A stretch of 46,550 nucleotides of DNA, from positions 1-46,550 of the forward strand of contig JAEWHK010000040.1 in the NCBI GenBank assembly GCA_023387815.1, read 5' to 3'. The stretch is from Pseudomonadota bacterium (lineage in GTDB: Bacteria > Pseudomonadota > Gammaproteobacteria > Burkholderiales > Burkholderiaceae_B). Positions 16,363 to 24,651 of this stretch are shown one piece after another. Each line of letters begins with the position of its first letter. Positions within the stretch are counted from its first letter, which is position 1. Made by a program: the position numbers and the translations under genes. The notes beneath the pieces are model-generated. The model had not been told where the DNA came from. It searched no databases and worked only from the letters and a program-made list of their open reading frames with translations.

Positions 16363-17304
16363 TCATAACAGACTGACCGGCTGACCTGAGAAATAACGGT
16401 TGATATTGTCAAATGCAATAGAAAAGTAGTTCTCGTAATTATCACGTTCGACATACCCCAGGTGCGGCGTACATAATACATTTGGCATATCAGCAAGTGG
16501 GTTGTGGACTACTGGTTCATGATCATAAACATCAATTGCTGCGTATCCTGGCCGCCCCTGTTTCAGGGCATGCTCCAGCGCACCCGGTTCAATCAGCTCG
16601 GACCGACTGGTGTTGACAAGCAAGGCGTACTTGCTCATTTGCAACAGATCCGCCTTTTTGACGATGCCACGACTTTGGTCGCCAAGCCGAATGTGCAATG
16701 TGACAATGTCGCTTTCGGAAAAAAATGCCTCGCGCGATTGCGCCACTTCAAAGCCGTCTGCGCTCGCGCGCGCAGTAGACTGTTCTCCGCCCCATACCCG
16801 GACATGCATGCCAAAGGCCTGACCGTAACGGGCGACCTGCTCTCCAATCCGACCATAACTCCAGATACCCAGTCGATGACCGCGCAATTGCTGGCCCAGA
16901 CTTCCCTGCCATAAACCTTTTTTCATGCGATTGGCTTCATCCACGATATGACGCCGGCTGGCGAGTATCAATGCCCAGGTCAGTTCGGCCGTTGCCGCAC
17001 CTGAACCCTGCCCTTCTGCAACGGCAATACCGAACTTGCGGCAGGCGTGTAAATCAAGATGGCTGGAAACTTTGCCAATCTGGCTGATGATTTTCAGTCG
17101 GGGCAGCCGACTCAGAACGTCTTCGCCCAGACGAGTCCGCTCGCGGGTCAATACCAGCGCATCCGCATCCTGAAAGCGTTTGACCAGTTCCTCTGGATCA
17201 TTACAGCTGTCATTATAAACAGTGACATCGTGGTCTTTCATGCTGGTAAAGCAATCAAGATCGCGTACACAGTTCTGGTAGTCCTCGGGAATAATAATGT
17301 GCAT
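16363..17304 (-). CDS. D-2-hydroxyacid dehydrogenase family protein
   Basis: This 313-residue NAD(P)-dependent enzyme belongs to the D-isomer-specific 2-hydroxyacid dehydrogenase family (as do glycerate, phosphoglycerate and formate dehydrogenases). The Rossmann motif reads LGIWSYGRIGEQVA, with a Trp/Ser/Tyr variation of the usual GxGxxG loop. The catalytic Arg is in VNTSRSELI, the Glu in DVYDHEPV and the His in CTPHLGYV. I chose ATG 17304 (MHIIIPEDYQN) over a GTG 30 bases upstream, because it fits the family start. The substrate cannot be told from the sequence; the compact N-terminal domain resembles phosphoglycerate-dehydrogenase-like orphans. Confidence 0.88.
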   Translation of the reverse strand: MHIIIPEDYQNCVRDLDCFTSMKDHDVTVYNDSCNDPEELVKRFQDADALVLTRERTRLGEDVLSRLPRLKIISQIGKVSSHLDLHACRKFGIAVAEGQGSGAATAELTWALILASRRHIVDEANRMKKGLWQGSLGQQLRGHRLGIWSYGRIGEQVARYGQAFGMHVRVWGGEQSTARASADGFEVAQSREAFFSESDIVTLHIRLGDQSRGIVKKADLLQMSKYALLVNTSRSELIEPGALEHALKQGRPGYAAIDVYDHEPVVHNPLADMPNVLCTPHLGYVERDNYENYFSIAFDNINRYFSGQPVSLL

Positions 17305-17523
17305 GATCAGCCGCTCATTTCGTTCAGGGTTCACGAATCCGCAACGCGCGGAAACATACCATGAATTCTATCGAACAAACACCACGTCGCAGTCGATGCA
17401 ATTTCATACAGTGGAATAGACATATGACGACGCATATCGGGATTCTTCCCGCGCTGCCCATTGCGGCGTGATTAATTCGATTGTAATCAACAGGATCGGC
17501 CCAATAGCGCGGACCTGGTTCGC

Positions 17524-18915
17524 TCAGGCCGTAAGCTGTCTGTCATTCCAGAGATTCGTTGGAAACACAATCGTGATTTCCAGGCCTGGCTGTGCATCAC
17601 CAAAGCTTAGCGTACCATCATGCATGGCAACGATGGCCATCACGCTTTTCAGTCCCAGACCAAAGCCGGTGGCATTGGGATCAAGCTGATAAAAATGCCT
17701 GCCCACCTTTTCATATTCCTGGCTGGGAATGCCCGGACCATCATCCCGAACCACAACGCACAGTTGCGTGTCATCGCCGCTCACATTCACCCAGACGTGC
17801 TGATTCGTGTATTTGAGCGCATTATCAACCAGATTGGCCAGCATACTGGCGAGCAGGTCTGCGTCACCAAGCATTCGGCAGTCTCCCTGAATAGACAGGA
17901 ACAAGTCGCGCTGCCTGTCTTCCGCAAACGGGCTGTACAGGTCGATCACATCTTCCGCAATGTTTGAAAAATCGCAACTGTGAAATTTTTGCCTGTACAC
18001 TCCCGCTTCAATCTCGGAAATCTGCAACAGTTTCTCAAAAAGCTGATTCAGATGCCCGATTTCTCTTACCGCAAAGTGCGTGGCTTCAAGCACTTCTTCT
18101 GCGCTGTGTCCTGGTCGTTGTACAGTACGTAATCGACTCAGGATGCGAGTCAGTGGTGTACGAAGATTGTGCGCAATGGTGTCGGAAACATGACGAACGC
18201 CACTCATCAGCCCTTCTATCCTGTCGAGCATGTGATTGATTTCATGACTCAGGTGATAAAACTCATCCTGAATCTCGGAAAGAGGAATTCGGGATGACAA
18301 CTGTCCGCTGCTAATCTTTGTGGCGGTTTTATGGATGGTGCCCACCCGAAAGTCAAGTTCCCGCCTGAAGATGAACGTGCCGACAATGACCAGCATGAAC
18401 GCAACAAATAGCGTAACCAGGCAGGCCTGTCCGATAAGTGAGATCGTTTTATTGATATCTTCCAGATCCATTCCTACCACAAGCGTGCTGCCATCAGACA
18501 GCGGCACGATTTTCAGTCTAGCCATGAGGGGGACGCCATTTCTCATGACCTGAGTCTCGGCAATTTCTGAAAAACGGGACGTGGGTGCCGCATCCAGATT
18601 GCCGATGACTTTTTCATGCGTCTGATTGAGCAGAATATAAAGTTCACGGTCTGAATCCACATCATCGGACAAGGTGAACGCCAGAGAACGCACCAACCGG
18701 TCAGAACCACCGATCTCAAAATCCGTGACCAGTCTGTGCGTCGAAGAGGCAATCTGCCGTTGTAATTGCGAATGCAATGCGCCCACAACCTGCAGATAGA
18801 TGAACGCCATCAGAACCAAAATGGAAAAGATCGCCAGCAGACCGTAGTTGAATGTCAGGCGAAAGGAAATCGAACTCCAGATACGGCCCAGGGACCGCAG
18901 GCCTCGGCCAATCAT
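17524..18915 (-). CDS. Sensor histidine kinase, TctE-like
   Basis: The 463-residue membrane sensor has TM helices at about 22-43 and 161-183 with a periplasmic domain between them. A HAMP linker (FRVGTIHKTATKISSGQLSSRIP) follows, then the phosphoacceptor His249 in DTIAHNLRTPLTR and the ATP-binding N box (LANLVDNALKYT) and G boxes (VRDDGPGIP, GFGLGLKSV). Its ATG overlaps the stop of the response regulator gene (ATGA, 18912-18915). The pair is divergent from tctBA, the usual arrangement of TctDE-type systems that sense tricarboxylates, so it probably controls that transporter. The ligand is inferred from context only. Confidence 0.9.
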   Translation of the reverse strand: MIGRGLRSLGRIWSSISFRLTFNYGLLAIFSILVLMAFIYLQVVGALHSQLQRQIASSTHRLVTDFEIGGSDRLVRSLAFTLSDDVDSDRELYILLNQTHEKVIGNLDAAPTSRFSEIAETQVMRNGVPLMARLKIVPLSDGSTLVVGMDLEDINKTISLIGQACLVTLFVAFMLVIVGTFIFRRELDFRVGTIHKTATKISSGQLSSRIPLSEIQDEFYHLSHEINHMLDRIEGLMSGVRHVSDTIAHNLRTPLTRILSRLRTVQRPGHSAEEVLEATHFAVREIGHLNQLFEKLLQISEIEAGVYRQKFHSCDFSNIAEDVIDLYSPFAEDRQRDLFLSIQGDCRMLGDADLLASMLANLVDNALKYTNQHVWVNVSGDDTQLCVVVRDDGPGIPSQEYEKVGRHFYQLDPNATGFGLGLKSVMAIVAMHDGTLSFGDAQPGLEITIVFPTNLWNDRQLTA

Positions 18916-19625
18916 GATGGCGTCATGGTCTGGCCTTCCGGTGCAGCCTGTTCAGAAAGCATATACCCCTCACCCCAAACTGTATGAATAAGAGGGATCT
19001 GCTGACCGCTATCGATCTTGCGACGCAAACGGCTGATCTGGACGTCAATCACATTTGACTGAGGATCGAATCTGAAATCCCAGACGGCCTCCAGCAGCAT
19101 CGTCCGGGTTACCACATTTCCCGCATTCTGCATCATATGAACAAGCAGTCGATACTCGCGTGGCTGCAGGCTGATTGGTTTGCCGGCCCGCTCCACCTTG
19201 CGGTTGATCAGATCCAGTTTCAGGTCCGCGACCTGCAGGTGTCGGACCGTGTCATCTGTACCCGCACGCCGGATAAGGGCTTCGATACGGGCGATGAGCT
19301 CGGAAAAGGCAAAGGGCTTTGTCAGATAATCATCGCCGCCGGATTTGAGGCCACGCACCCGTTCATCGACGCCAGACAGCGCACTCAGAACCAGTACCGG
19401 TGTTTTATTGCCCAATGACCTGAGCGTAGAAAGTATCGAGAGCCCATCAATATTGCCGGGCAGCATCCGGTCCAGAATAATAATATCCCACTTTTGCTCA
19501 GAGGCGCGACGCATGCCATCGGCTCCGTTTCCACACACGATGGCATGATGGCGCAATTCACTCAATCCGTTGGCAATATACCGCGCGTTTTCATAATCAT
19601 CTTCGATGACCAAACAGTGCCACAT
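18912..19625 (-). CDS. OmpR-family response regulator, TctD-like
   Basis: The 237-residue regulator has a receiver domain with acidic pocket EDD (residues 8-10), phosphoacceptor Asp52 in IILDRMLPG and the conserved Lys in LTKPFAF. A winged-helix DNA-binding domain follows (SLQPREYRLLVHMMQNAGNVV to VWGEGYMLS). ATG 19625 has GGGGAG upstream; an upstream TTG two codons away is less likely. It is cotranscribed with the kinase gene behind it and divergent from tctB, whose promoter region (19626-19881) it probably binds. Confidence 0.92.
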   Translation of the reverse strand: MWHCLVIEDDYENARYIANGLSELRHHAIVCGNGADGMRRASEQKWDIIILDRMLPGNIDGLSILSTLRSLGNKTPVLVLSALSGVDERVRGLKSGGDDYLTKPFAFSELIARIEALIRRAGTDDTVRHLQVADLKLDLINRKVERAGKPISLQPREYRLLVHMMQNAGNVVTRTMLLEAVWDFRFDPQSNVIDVQISRLRRKIDSGQQIPLIHTVWGEGYMLSEQAAPEGQTMTPS

Positions 19626-19776
19626 GGGCAAGTCTCCCCTTTTGCTGACGCATTTGCGTCAGTGATTGCAACATTATCTCATGCGCCTGTACTCGCGCTG
19701 CCGCAGGAAGGCGAATGCACCCGCTCTGCTTCCAGTCGGCAGAAATCCAAATATACATTTTAATTCAAATGCAATC

Positions 19777-19803
19777 ATGACAAAACGGTAATGTTTTCGT
19801 CAT
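19777..19803. promoter_or_regulatory. Imperfect dyad upstream of tctB
   Basis: ATGACAAAAC and GTTTTCGTCAT form an imperfect inverted repeat with a GGTAAT centre, in the divergent region between the response regulator gene and tctB. It is a candidate operator; its function is inferred from position only. Confidence 0.4.
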
Positions 19804-19881
19804 CCCATCAGGCACATGTGTCTCTTTACAATCCTTCGGTTACAGACCTGCAATTTTTTTGGAGACGAAAAGGTACATGTT

Positions 19882-20427
19882 ATGCAAATAAAAAATCAAC
19901 AGGACTTCTGGTCCGGCCTGATGTTCATGGCCGTTGGCGCAGGGTTTTCCATATTTTCCTATAACTACGATATGGGCACGCCGGGCCGCATGGGTCCGGG
20001 TTATTTCCCTTTCTGGTTGGGCATCTGCATGGCAATCCTGGGTGCCGTTGTCTTTCTGCTCTCAATGCGTGGAGAACCACAGGAAGACACTGAGGTCGGC
20101 AAATTCGACTGGGATATTCTTTTCATGATTATCGGCAGCATCTGTCTTTATGGACTCATGCTGGACCATCTGGGTCTGTACATTGCTACACCGTTACTGG
20201 TCATTTTCTGCAGCCTGGCAAGTCACGAATTCAGTCTGCGTATTGCAGTTGGCAATGCCATTTTCCTGACGGCATTTTCATGGCTGGCTTTCGTCAAAGG
20301 TCTGGGACTGATTTTCCCCTTGTGGCCCGAACCCTTTGCTGAATGGAGCATGCTTGCCAAAATTCTGATCCCTGTAGGCATTGTTATTGCAGTTGTCATG
20401 CTGGTGCGCCGGATCAAAGGAAAATAA
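19882..20427 (+). CDS. tctB: Tripartite tricarboxylate transporter small membrane subunit TctB
   Basis: TctB is the small membrane subunit of the sodium-driven tripartite tricarboxylate transporter. From ATG 19882 (MQIKNQQDFWSG) the protein has 181 residues with four hydrophobic helices. The N-terminal segment GTPGRMGPGYFPFWLG is the family hallmark. An in-frame ATG at 19816 would add 22 uncharacteristic residues. It ends five bases before tctA and is clearly in an operon with it. No TctC substrate-binding protein gene is next to it; in Alcaligenaceae these are often scattered and numerous (family knowledge). Confidence 0.9.
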   Translation: MQIKNQQDFWSGLMFMAVGAGFSIFSYNYDMGTPGRMGPGYFPFWLGICMAILGAVVFLLSMRGEPQEDTEVGKFDWDILFMIIGSICLYGLMLDHLGLYIATPLLVIFCSLASHEFSLRIAVGNAIFLTAFSWLAFVKGLGLIFPLWPEPFAEWSMLAKILIPVGIVIAVVMLVRRIKGK

Positions 20428-20432
20428 ATATC

Positions 20433-21938
20433 ATGGAATTATTTGAACATTTGATGCTTGGATTTTCGGTAGCATTTACACCAGAGAACCTGTTGTATGC
20501 GCTGCTCGGATGTATTCTTGGAACCCTGATTGGCGTGCTGCCTGGTATCGGCCCTGTCCCTACTATCGCCATGCTGCTGCCACTCACTTATATCCTGCCA
20601 CCAACGGCGGGGTTGATCATGCTTGCCGGTATTTATTACGGCGCCCAGTACGGTGGCTCAACCACTGCGATTCTTGTGGCCTTGCCGGGCGAAACATCGG
20701 CGGTGGTGACGGTGCTCGATGGGCACCAGATGGCCAAAAATGGTCGGGCAGGTGCGGCACTGGCTATCGCCGCGCTGGGTTCGTTCTTCGCTGGCTGCTT
20801 TGCCACCGTTCTGCTGGCTGCCTTCGCGCCGCCACTTGCGGAAGTTGCCTTTAAGTTTGGACCGGCGGAGTACTTCTCGTTAATGGTGCTCGGTCTGGTG
20901 GGTGCGGTTGTGCTGGCATCCGGTTCGCTGCCCAAAGCCATTTGTATGATTCTGCTGGGTCTGCTGCTGGGTATGGTTGGCACCGACGTAAACTCGGGTG
21001 TCGCCCGTTTTGACTTCGGTATTCCTGAGCTCCAGGACGGCATTGACTTTGCCGTGGTTGCCATGGGTGTTTTCGGTCTGGCCGAAATCATGAACAATCT
21101 GGCACAGAAAGAGAATCGCGTCGATATTACCGACAAGATCGGCAGCCTGTACCCCAACAAGCAGGAATTCAAAGAAGCTGCGCCGGCATGTATTCGTGGC
21201 ACGATGTTGGGTTCCGCGCTGGGTATTCTGCCCGGTGGTGGTGCTGTGCTGTCTTCTTTCGCGTCGTACACGCTTGAGAAAAAAATCTCGAAAAATCCGG
21301 AACGCTTTGGTCGCGGTCATCCTGCCGGTCTGGCCGGTCCTGAATCGGCCAATAACGCCGCTGCACAGACTTCGTTCATCCCTCTGCTGACGCTGGGTAT
21401 TCCTGGTAATGCCGTGATGGCCCTGATGGTTGGTGCCATGACCATTCACAACATCCAGCCTGGTCCTCAGGTCATGAGCAGTCACCCCGAGTTGTTCTGG
21501 GGCCTGATCGCTTCAATGTGGATTGGTAACGTGATGCTGGTGATCCTGAACCTGCCGCTGATCGGTCTGTGGGTCAAGCTGCTGAAAGTGCCTTACCGCG
21601 TACTGTTCCCTGCCATCGTGCTGTTTTGTACCGTGGGTGTCTATTCGCTGAACTACAATGTGTTCGACATTTATATCATGGCAATCTTTGGTGTCATCGG
21701 TTATATCTGGAGCAAACTGAAGTGCGAAGGGGCTCCCCTGCTGCTGGGTCTGGTTCTGGGCCCAATGATGGAAGAGAATTTCCGTCGCGCACTGTTGCTG
21801 TCCCGCGGTGATTTCACCACGTTCGTGACACGGCCATTGTCCCTGTCCCTGCTGGTCCTGGCACTGGCTCTGGTGATTCTGGTGGCCCTGCCTTCGATTC
21901 GCAAAAAACGCGAAGAAACGTTCGTCGAAGAGGATTGA
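20433..21938 (+). CDS. tctA: Tripartite tricarboxylate transporter large permease TctA
   Basis: TctA is the 501-residue, multi-helix transport subunit. The family signature is seen twice: near the N-terminus as GTLIGVLPGIGPVPTIAMLL and mid-protein as GSALGILPGGGAVLSSFASY, together with YYGAQYGGSTTAIL, GPESANNAA and LTLGIPGNAVMALM. It starts at ATG 20433, five bases after tctB. Likely cargo is a citrate-like or other carboxylate brought by a TctC-type binding protein encoded elsewhere; the specificity is not visible here. Expression is probably under the divergent two-component system. Confidence 0.94.
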   Translation: MELFEHLMLGFSVAFTPENLLYALLGCILGTLIGVLPGIGPVPTIAMLLPLTYILPPTAGLIMLAGIYYGAQYGGSTTAILVALPGETSAVVTVLDGHQMAKNGRAGAALAIAALGSFFAGCFATVLLAAFAPPLAEVAFKFGPAEYFSLMVLGLVGAVVLASGSLPKAICMILLGLLLGMVGTDVNSGVARFDFGIPELQDGIDFAVVAMGVFGLAEIMNNLAQKENRVDITDKIGSLYPNKQEFKEAAPACIRGTMLGSALGILPGGGAVLSSFASYTLEKKISKNPERFGRGHPAGLAGPESANNAAAQTSFIPLLTLGIPGNAVMALMVGAMTIHNIQPGPQVMSSHPELFWGLIASMWIGNVMLVILNLPLIGLWVKLLKVPYRVLFPAIVLFCTVGVYSLNYNVFDIYIMAIFGVIGYIWSKLKCEGAPLLLGLVLGPMMEENFRRALLLSRGDFTTFVTRPLSLSLLVLALALVILVALPSIRKKREETFVEED

Positions 21939-21980
21939 TTGGCAACCCGCTGATCTGTCAGTAACAGCGATTGCTGTCGA

Positions 21981-22014
21981 CCCGCCCCATGCTTATGGCA
22001 TGCGGCGGGTTTTT
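21981..22014 (+). terminator. Terminator after tctA
   Basis: CCCGCC and CATGC arms pair with GCATG and GGCGGG (one mismatch) around a short loop, followed by a run of Ts. Confidence 0.85.
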
Positions 22015-22153
22015 CACGTTTGGGGCATCTTTCAGCAAGATCAAGGAATTTAAACCCGGTTACGTTGAAAATTCGCTAACATGTCGCTCTGCCGGTGGCC
22101 GGGATATCCGGAAACGGCATGTTTGGTAATTGTGATTGTTTTTTGACCTCTGA

Positions 22154-22257
22154 ATTTCCCGCGAGCCAGCCCCGTGCCTGGCTTTTGTTATTCACCTCCC
22201 TGTTATTGAACAGGGAACGTTTAGCCTCTGAACCCGCTGCGGGAAATGACGTTTTTT
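22154..22257 (+). promoter_or_regulatory. Structured 5' leader of sstT (candidate cis-regulatory RNA)
   Basis: An outer 9-bp helix ATTTCCCGC (22154-22162)/GCGGGAAAT (22239-22247) encloses two hairpins. One is AGCCAG/CTGGCT (22164-22183) with an 8-base loop; the other is TCCCTGTT/AACAGGGA (22197-22216) with an ATTG loop. A T6 run follows 11 bases before the start codon. An alternative pairing of AACGTTT (22216-22222) with AAA..ACGTT (22244-22253) would break the outer helix and sit directly before those Ts. The complementarity is seen; the regulatory role is inference. Confidence 0.45.
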
Positions 22258-22267
22258 GGAATAATTT

Positions 22268-23506
22268 ATGTCTTTGCAGCACGTCTTCTCGGGCATCGCC
22301 CGCGGAAATCTGGTCCGTCAGATCATCATCGGTCTGATTCTTGGTATTCTTTTCGGATATTTCTTTCCTCAGGCTGCCCAATCGAGTGACATTATTGGTA
22401 CCTTCTTCACCGGCGCACTCAAAGCCGTGGCGCCGGTTCTGGTTTTCGTTCTGGTCATGGCCGCCATCGCCCAGCACCAATCGGGTACCGAAGTTTATAT
22501 CAAGCCAATTCTCTTCCTTTACATTCTGGGTACTTTTTCAGCAGCCCTTGTCGCGGTGCTGGCCAGCTTTGCCTTCCCGACCACACTGACGCTGGTGAGC
22601 AGCCAGGTAACGCAATCGGCACCCTCCGGCATTGCCGAAGTGCTGCGTGCACTGGTTCTGAACCTGATCGATAACCCCGTCAATGCCCTGTTGAATGCCA
22701 ATTACATCGGCATTCTGTGCTGGGCCATCCTGCTCGGGATTGCCTTGCGTCATACCGGCGCCAATACCAAGACACTGCTGAGCGATGCTGCCGATGCCGT
22801 TACCAATGTTGTGCGCTGGGTAATCCGCCTGGCACCGCTGGGCATTTTCAGCCTGATTGCTGTCACGGTTGCCACTACCGGCCTGCAGGAATTGCTGGCT
22901 TATGGCCGCCTGCTACTGGTTCTGGTCGGTTGCATGTTGTTTGTTGCGCTGGTTGTCAATCCACTGATCGTCTTTGCCAAGATTCGCCGCAATCCATATC
23001 CCCTGGTCTTTCAGTGCCTGGCCGAAAGTGGCGTAACAGCTTTCTTCACCCGCAGTTCTGCCGCCAATATCCCGGTCAATCTGCTGTTATGCAAAAAACT
23101 GGGACTGCATGAAGACACCTATTCCGTTTCCATTCCTTTGGGTGCCACGATCAATATGGCGGGCGCTGCCGTTACCATTTCAGTGCTCACGCTGGCTGCG
23201 GTACACACGCTGAATATCACGGTTGACATTCCCACCGCACTTCTGCTGAGTCTGCTTGCCACTATTGGTGCTTGCGGTGCGTCTGGTGTACCTGGCGGAT
23301 CACTCCTGTTGATTCCAATGGCTTGCAGCCTGTTTGGCATCAGCAATGATTTGTCTGCCCAGGTCATCACAGTTGGCTTTATTATCAGTGTGATACAGGA
23401 TTCGGCCGAAACCGCACTCAACTCTTCAACGGATGTGCTGTTTACTGCTGCCGCCGACAAGGCGATGCAATCACCCGTCGCGGCCAGGAGTGATGCGGCC
23501 ATTTAG
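22268..23506 (+). CDS. sstT: Serine/threonine:sodium symporter SstT
   Basis: SstT takes up serine and threonine with sodium and belongs to the dicarboxylate/amino acid:cation symporter family. The 412-residue protein begins MSLQHVFSGIARGNLVRQI and has the family's eight or so helices. Signature stretches include AFFTRSSAANIPVN (the serine-rich re-entrant loop, HP1), SIPLGATINMAGAAVTISVL (TM7 cation site) and GACGASGVPGGSLLLIP (HP2). ATG 22268 lies eight bases after a GGA-containing site. It stands alone between two terminators, with a structured leader of about 100 bases in front. Confidence 0.94.
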   Translation: MSLQHVFSGIARGNLVRQIIIGLILGILFGYFFPQAAQSSDIIGTFFTGALKAVAPVLVFVLVMAAIAQHQSGTEVYIKPILFLYILGTFSAALVAVLASFAFPTTLTLVSSQVTQSAPSGIAEVLRALVLNLIDNPVNALLNANYIGILCWAILLGIALRHTGANTKTLLSDAADAVTNVVRWVIRLAPLGIFSLIAVTVATTGLQELLAYGRLLLVLVGCMLFVALVVNPLIVFAKIRRNPYPLVFQCLAESGVTAFFTRSSAANIPVNLLLCKKLGLHEDTYSVSIPLGATINMAGAAVTISVLTLAAVHTLNITVDIPTALLLSLLATIGACGASGVPGGSLLLIPMACSLFGISNDLSAQVITVGFIISVIQDSAETALNSSTDVLFTAAADKAMQSPVAARSDAAI

Positions 23507-23555
23507 TCATTCCCTCCAGGACCCGTTGAGCTCACCGGCTCTCATTGAATGATGC

Positions 23556-23590
23556 AATACGGCCTGTCAAAAATCTGACAGGCCGTATTT
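23556..23590 (+). terminator. Terminator after sstT
   Basis: A perfect 14-bp stem AATACGGCCTGTCA/TGACAGGCCGTATT with an AAAATC loop is followed by Ts. It also separates sstT from the convergent barstar gene. Confidence 0.92.
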
Positions 23591-23638
23591 TTGTATGAAG
23601 CTCAGGTTGCGCGCATCCGATGCTGCCCGCTGCAATCG

Positions 23639-23962
23639 CTACTCCAGCTCGATCTGCACATCCTCGCGTTCTGCAGCCACTGCGCGAAAAATATCCAGCA
23701 ACCCTTCGTAATACAGTTCGCCCAGTTCCACCGCACTGCGCGCATGGCCTTGCCAGATAATGCGATAAGGCCCTTTGACGTCATTGCTCAGACTGTCATA
23801 GAGCGCATCAAGATTGCGACCGAAATACTGCGGCAAATGCAGGGCAACCTGCAACTGATCATAGACATCATCAATATTGTGAATATGCGTGAGCTCGCAG
23901 GTTTTGACGGCAGGCGCAGAAAGCCGCACCGTTTTCATTCTCCTGCGCTTGAAAGTTCTCAT
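23639..23962 (-). CDS. Barstar-family ribonuclease inhibitor
   Basis: Barstar-type proteins bind and block barnase-type ribonucleases in the cytoplasm. The core LHLPQYFGRNLDALYDSLSN matches the barstar binding helix, with the two aspartates of NLDALYD at the places of barstar Asp35 and Asp39 (family knowledge); a GPYRIIW strand and a C-terminal acidic stretch follow. No signal peptide is present, as expected for the cytosolic inhibitor. I chose ATG 23962 (107 residues), because it overlaps the ribonuclease stop as ATGA; ATG 23968 and ATG 23932 are alternatives. Coupling to the upstream ribonuclease gene supports the pairing. Confidence 0.88.
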   Translation of the reverse strand: MRTFKRRRMKTVRLSAPAVKTCELTHIHNIDDVYDQLQVALHLPQYFGRNLDALYDSLSNDVKGPYRIIWQGHARSAVELGELYYEGLLDIFRAVAAEREDVQIELE

Positions 23963-24462
23963 TGACATGCGGGCACCTTGTGAAATGTCTCATAATGATC
24001 GACGGTCACATACTGCTGTCCGGACTGGCCGAAAATCAGGCGTTTGGCATTGCGCTTTTTCCCCCGGTAATCCAGATCCGCTTCCTTCCATTGTCCCTTT
24101 GGCAGTCGACGTTCATAGTTTCCAAAGTGATCGCCGCCAATCGATTTTCCGCGCAGTGCCGGAATGTCCGAGAAATACCTGCCGGGTGACCACCCAGCCT
24201 CGCGGGCCTGACGTTTGGTCACAAACGTGGAAGGTAACTGATGACGCGCTGCAAGCGAGCGCACAATATCTGACAACTGTGCCGTGTCAATCTGTCCGCC
24301 CAGCGTCTGCTTGTTGAAACTGTCCAGTACCACTTCACAGCGATCCTGACCCCGTTGCAGCGCGCCGGACGAACCGGAAGGTGCAGATTCGGGCTGAGCC
24401 CAGCCCATTGCATAGGCTGGCGCGCAAATTGCCAGAATAATTGCTGTAACGGACCGACGCAT
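23959..24462 (-). CDS. Secreted barnase-type ribonuclease (N1/T1 family)
   Basis: This 167-residue guanyl-type RNase has an N-terminal signal peptide (MRRSVTAIILAICAPAYAMG) for export. Alignment by eye to barnase is clear over residues 80-160: FVTKRQAREAGW, GKSIGGDHFGN, WKEADLDY, RNAKRL and TVDHYETF. The catalytic residues correspond to barnase Glu73 (here Glu127), Arg83 and Arg87 (Arg137 and Arg141) and His102 (His156). ATG 24462 has GGAAG upstream; longer readings to 24714 are not gene-like. The inhibitor gene follows with a 4-base overlap. It is divergent from the MFS gene. The role could be nutrition, competition or phage defence. Confidence 0.9.
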   Translation of the reverse strand: MRRSVTAIILAICAPAYAMGWAQPESAPSGSSGALQRGQDRCEVVLDSFNKQTLGGQIDTAQLSDIVRSLAARHQLPSTFVTKRQAREAGWSPGRYFSDIPALRGKSIGGDHFGNYERRLPKGQWKEADLDYRGKKRNAKRLIFGQSGQQYVTVDHYETFHKVPACQ

Positions 24463-24651
24463 ATTTTCTTCCGCAAATGTGTTTTCGGTGCAGAGAGTGT
24501 AGCCGATTGTGTTGACAGAATGACGAAAATCTGACAGATGCATGGATACATTTTGATCAAACCCGAATTCCTTAACCGCGATCCTGCAATTTGGTTTAAT
24601 GTTGCGTCTGTAATTCCGCGAGCATTGTGTCTTGCCGTAACAAAGATCTTC

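Noticed and set aside
22095..22337. 80-codon frame running across the sstT leader and start
   Set aside because: It has no good ribosome-binding site and overlaps the sstT start in another frame. The helices in the leader explain the conserved-looking sequence better.
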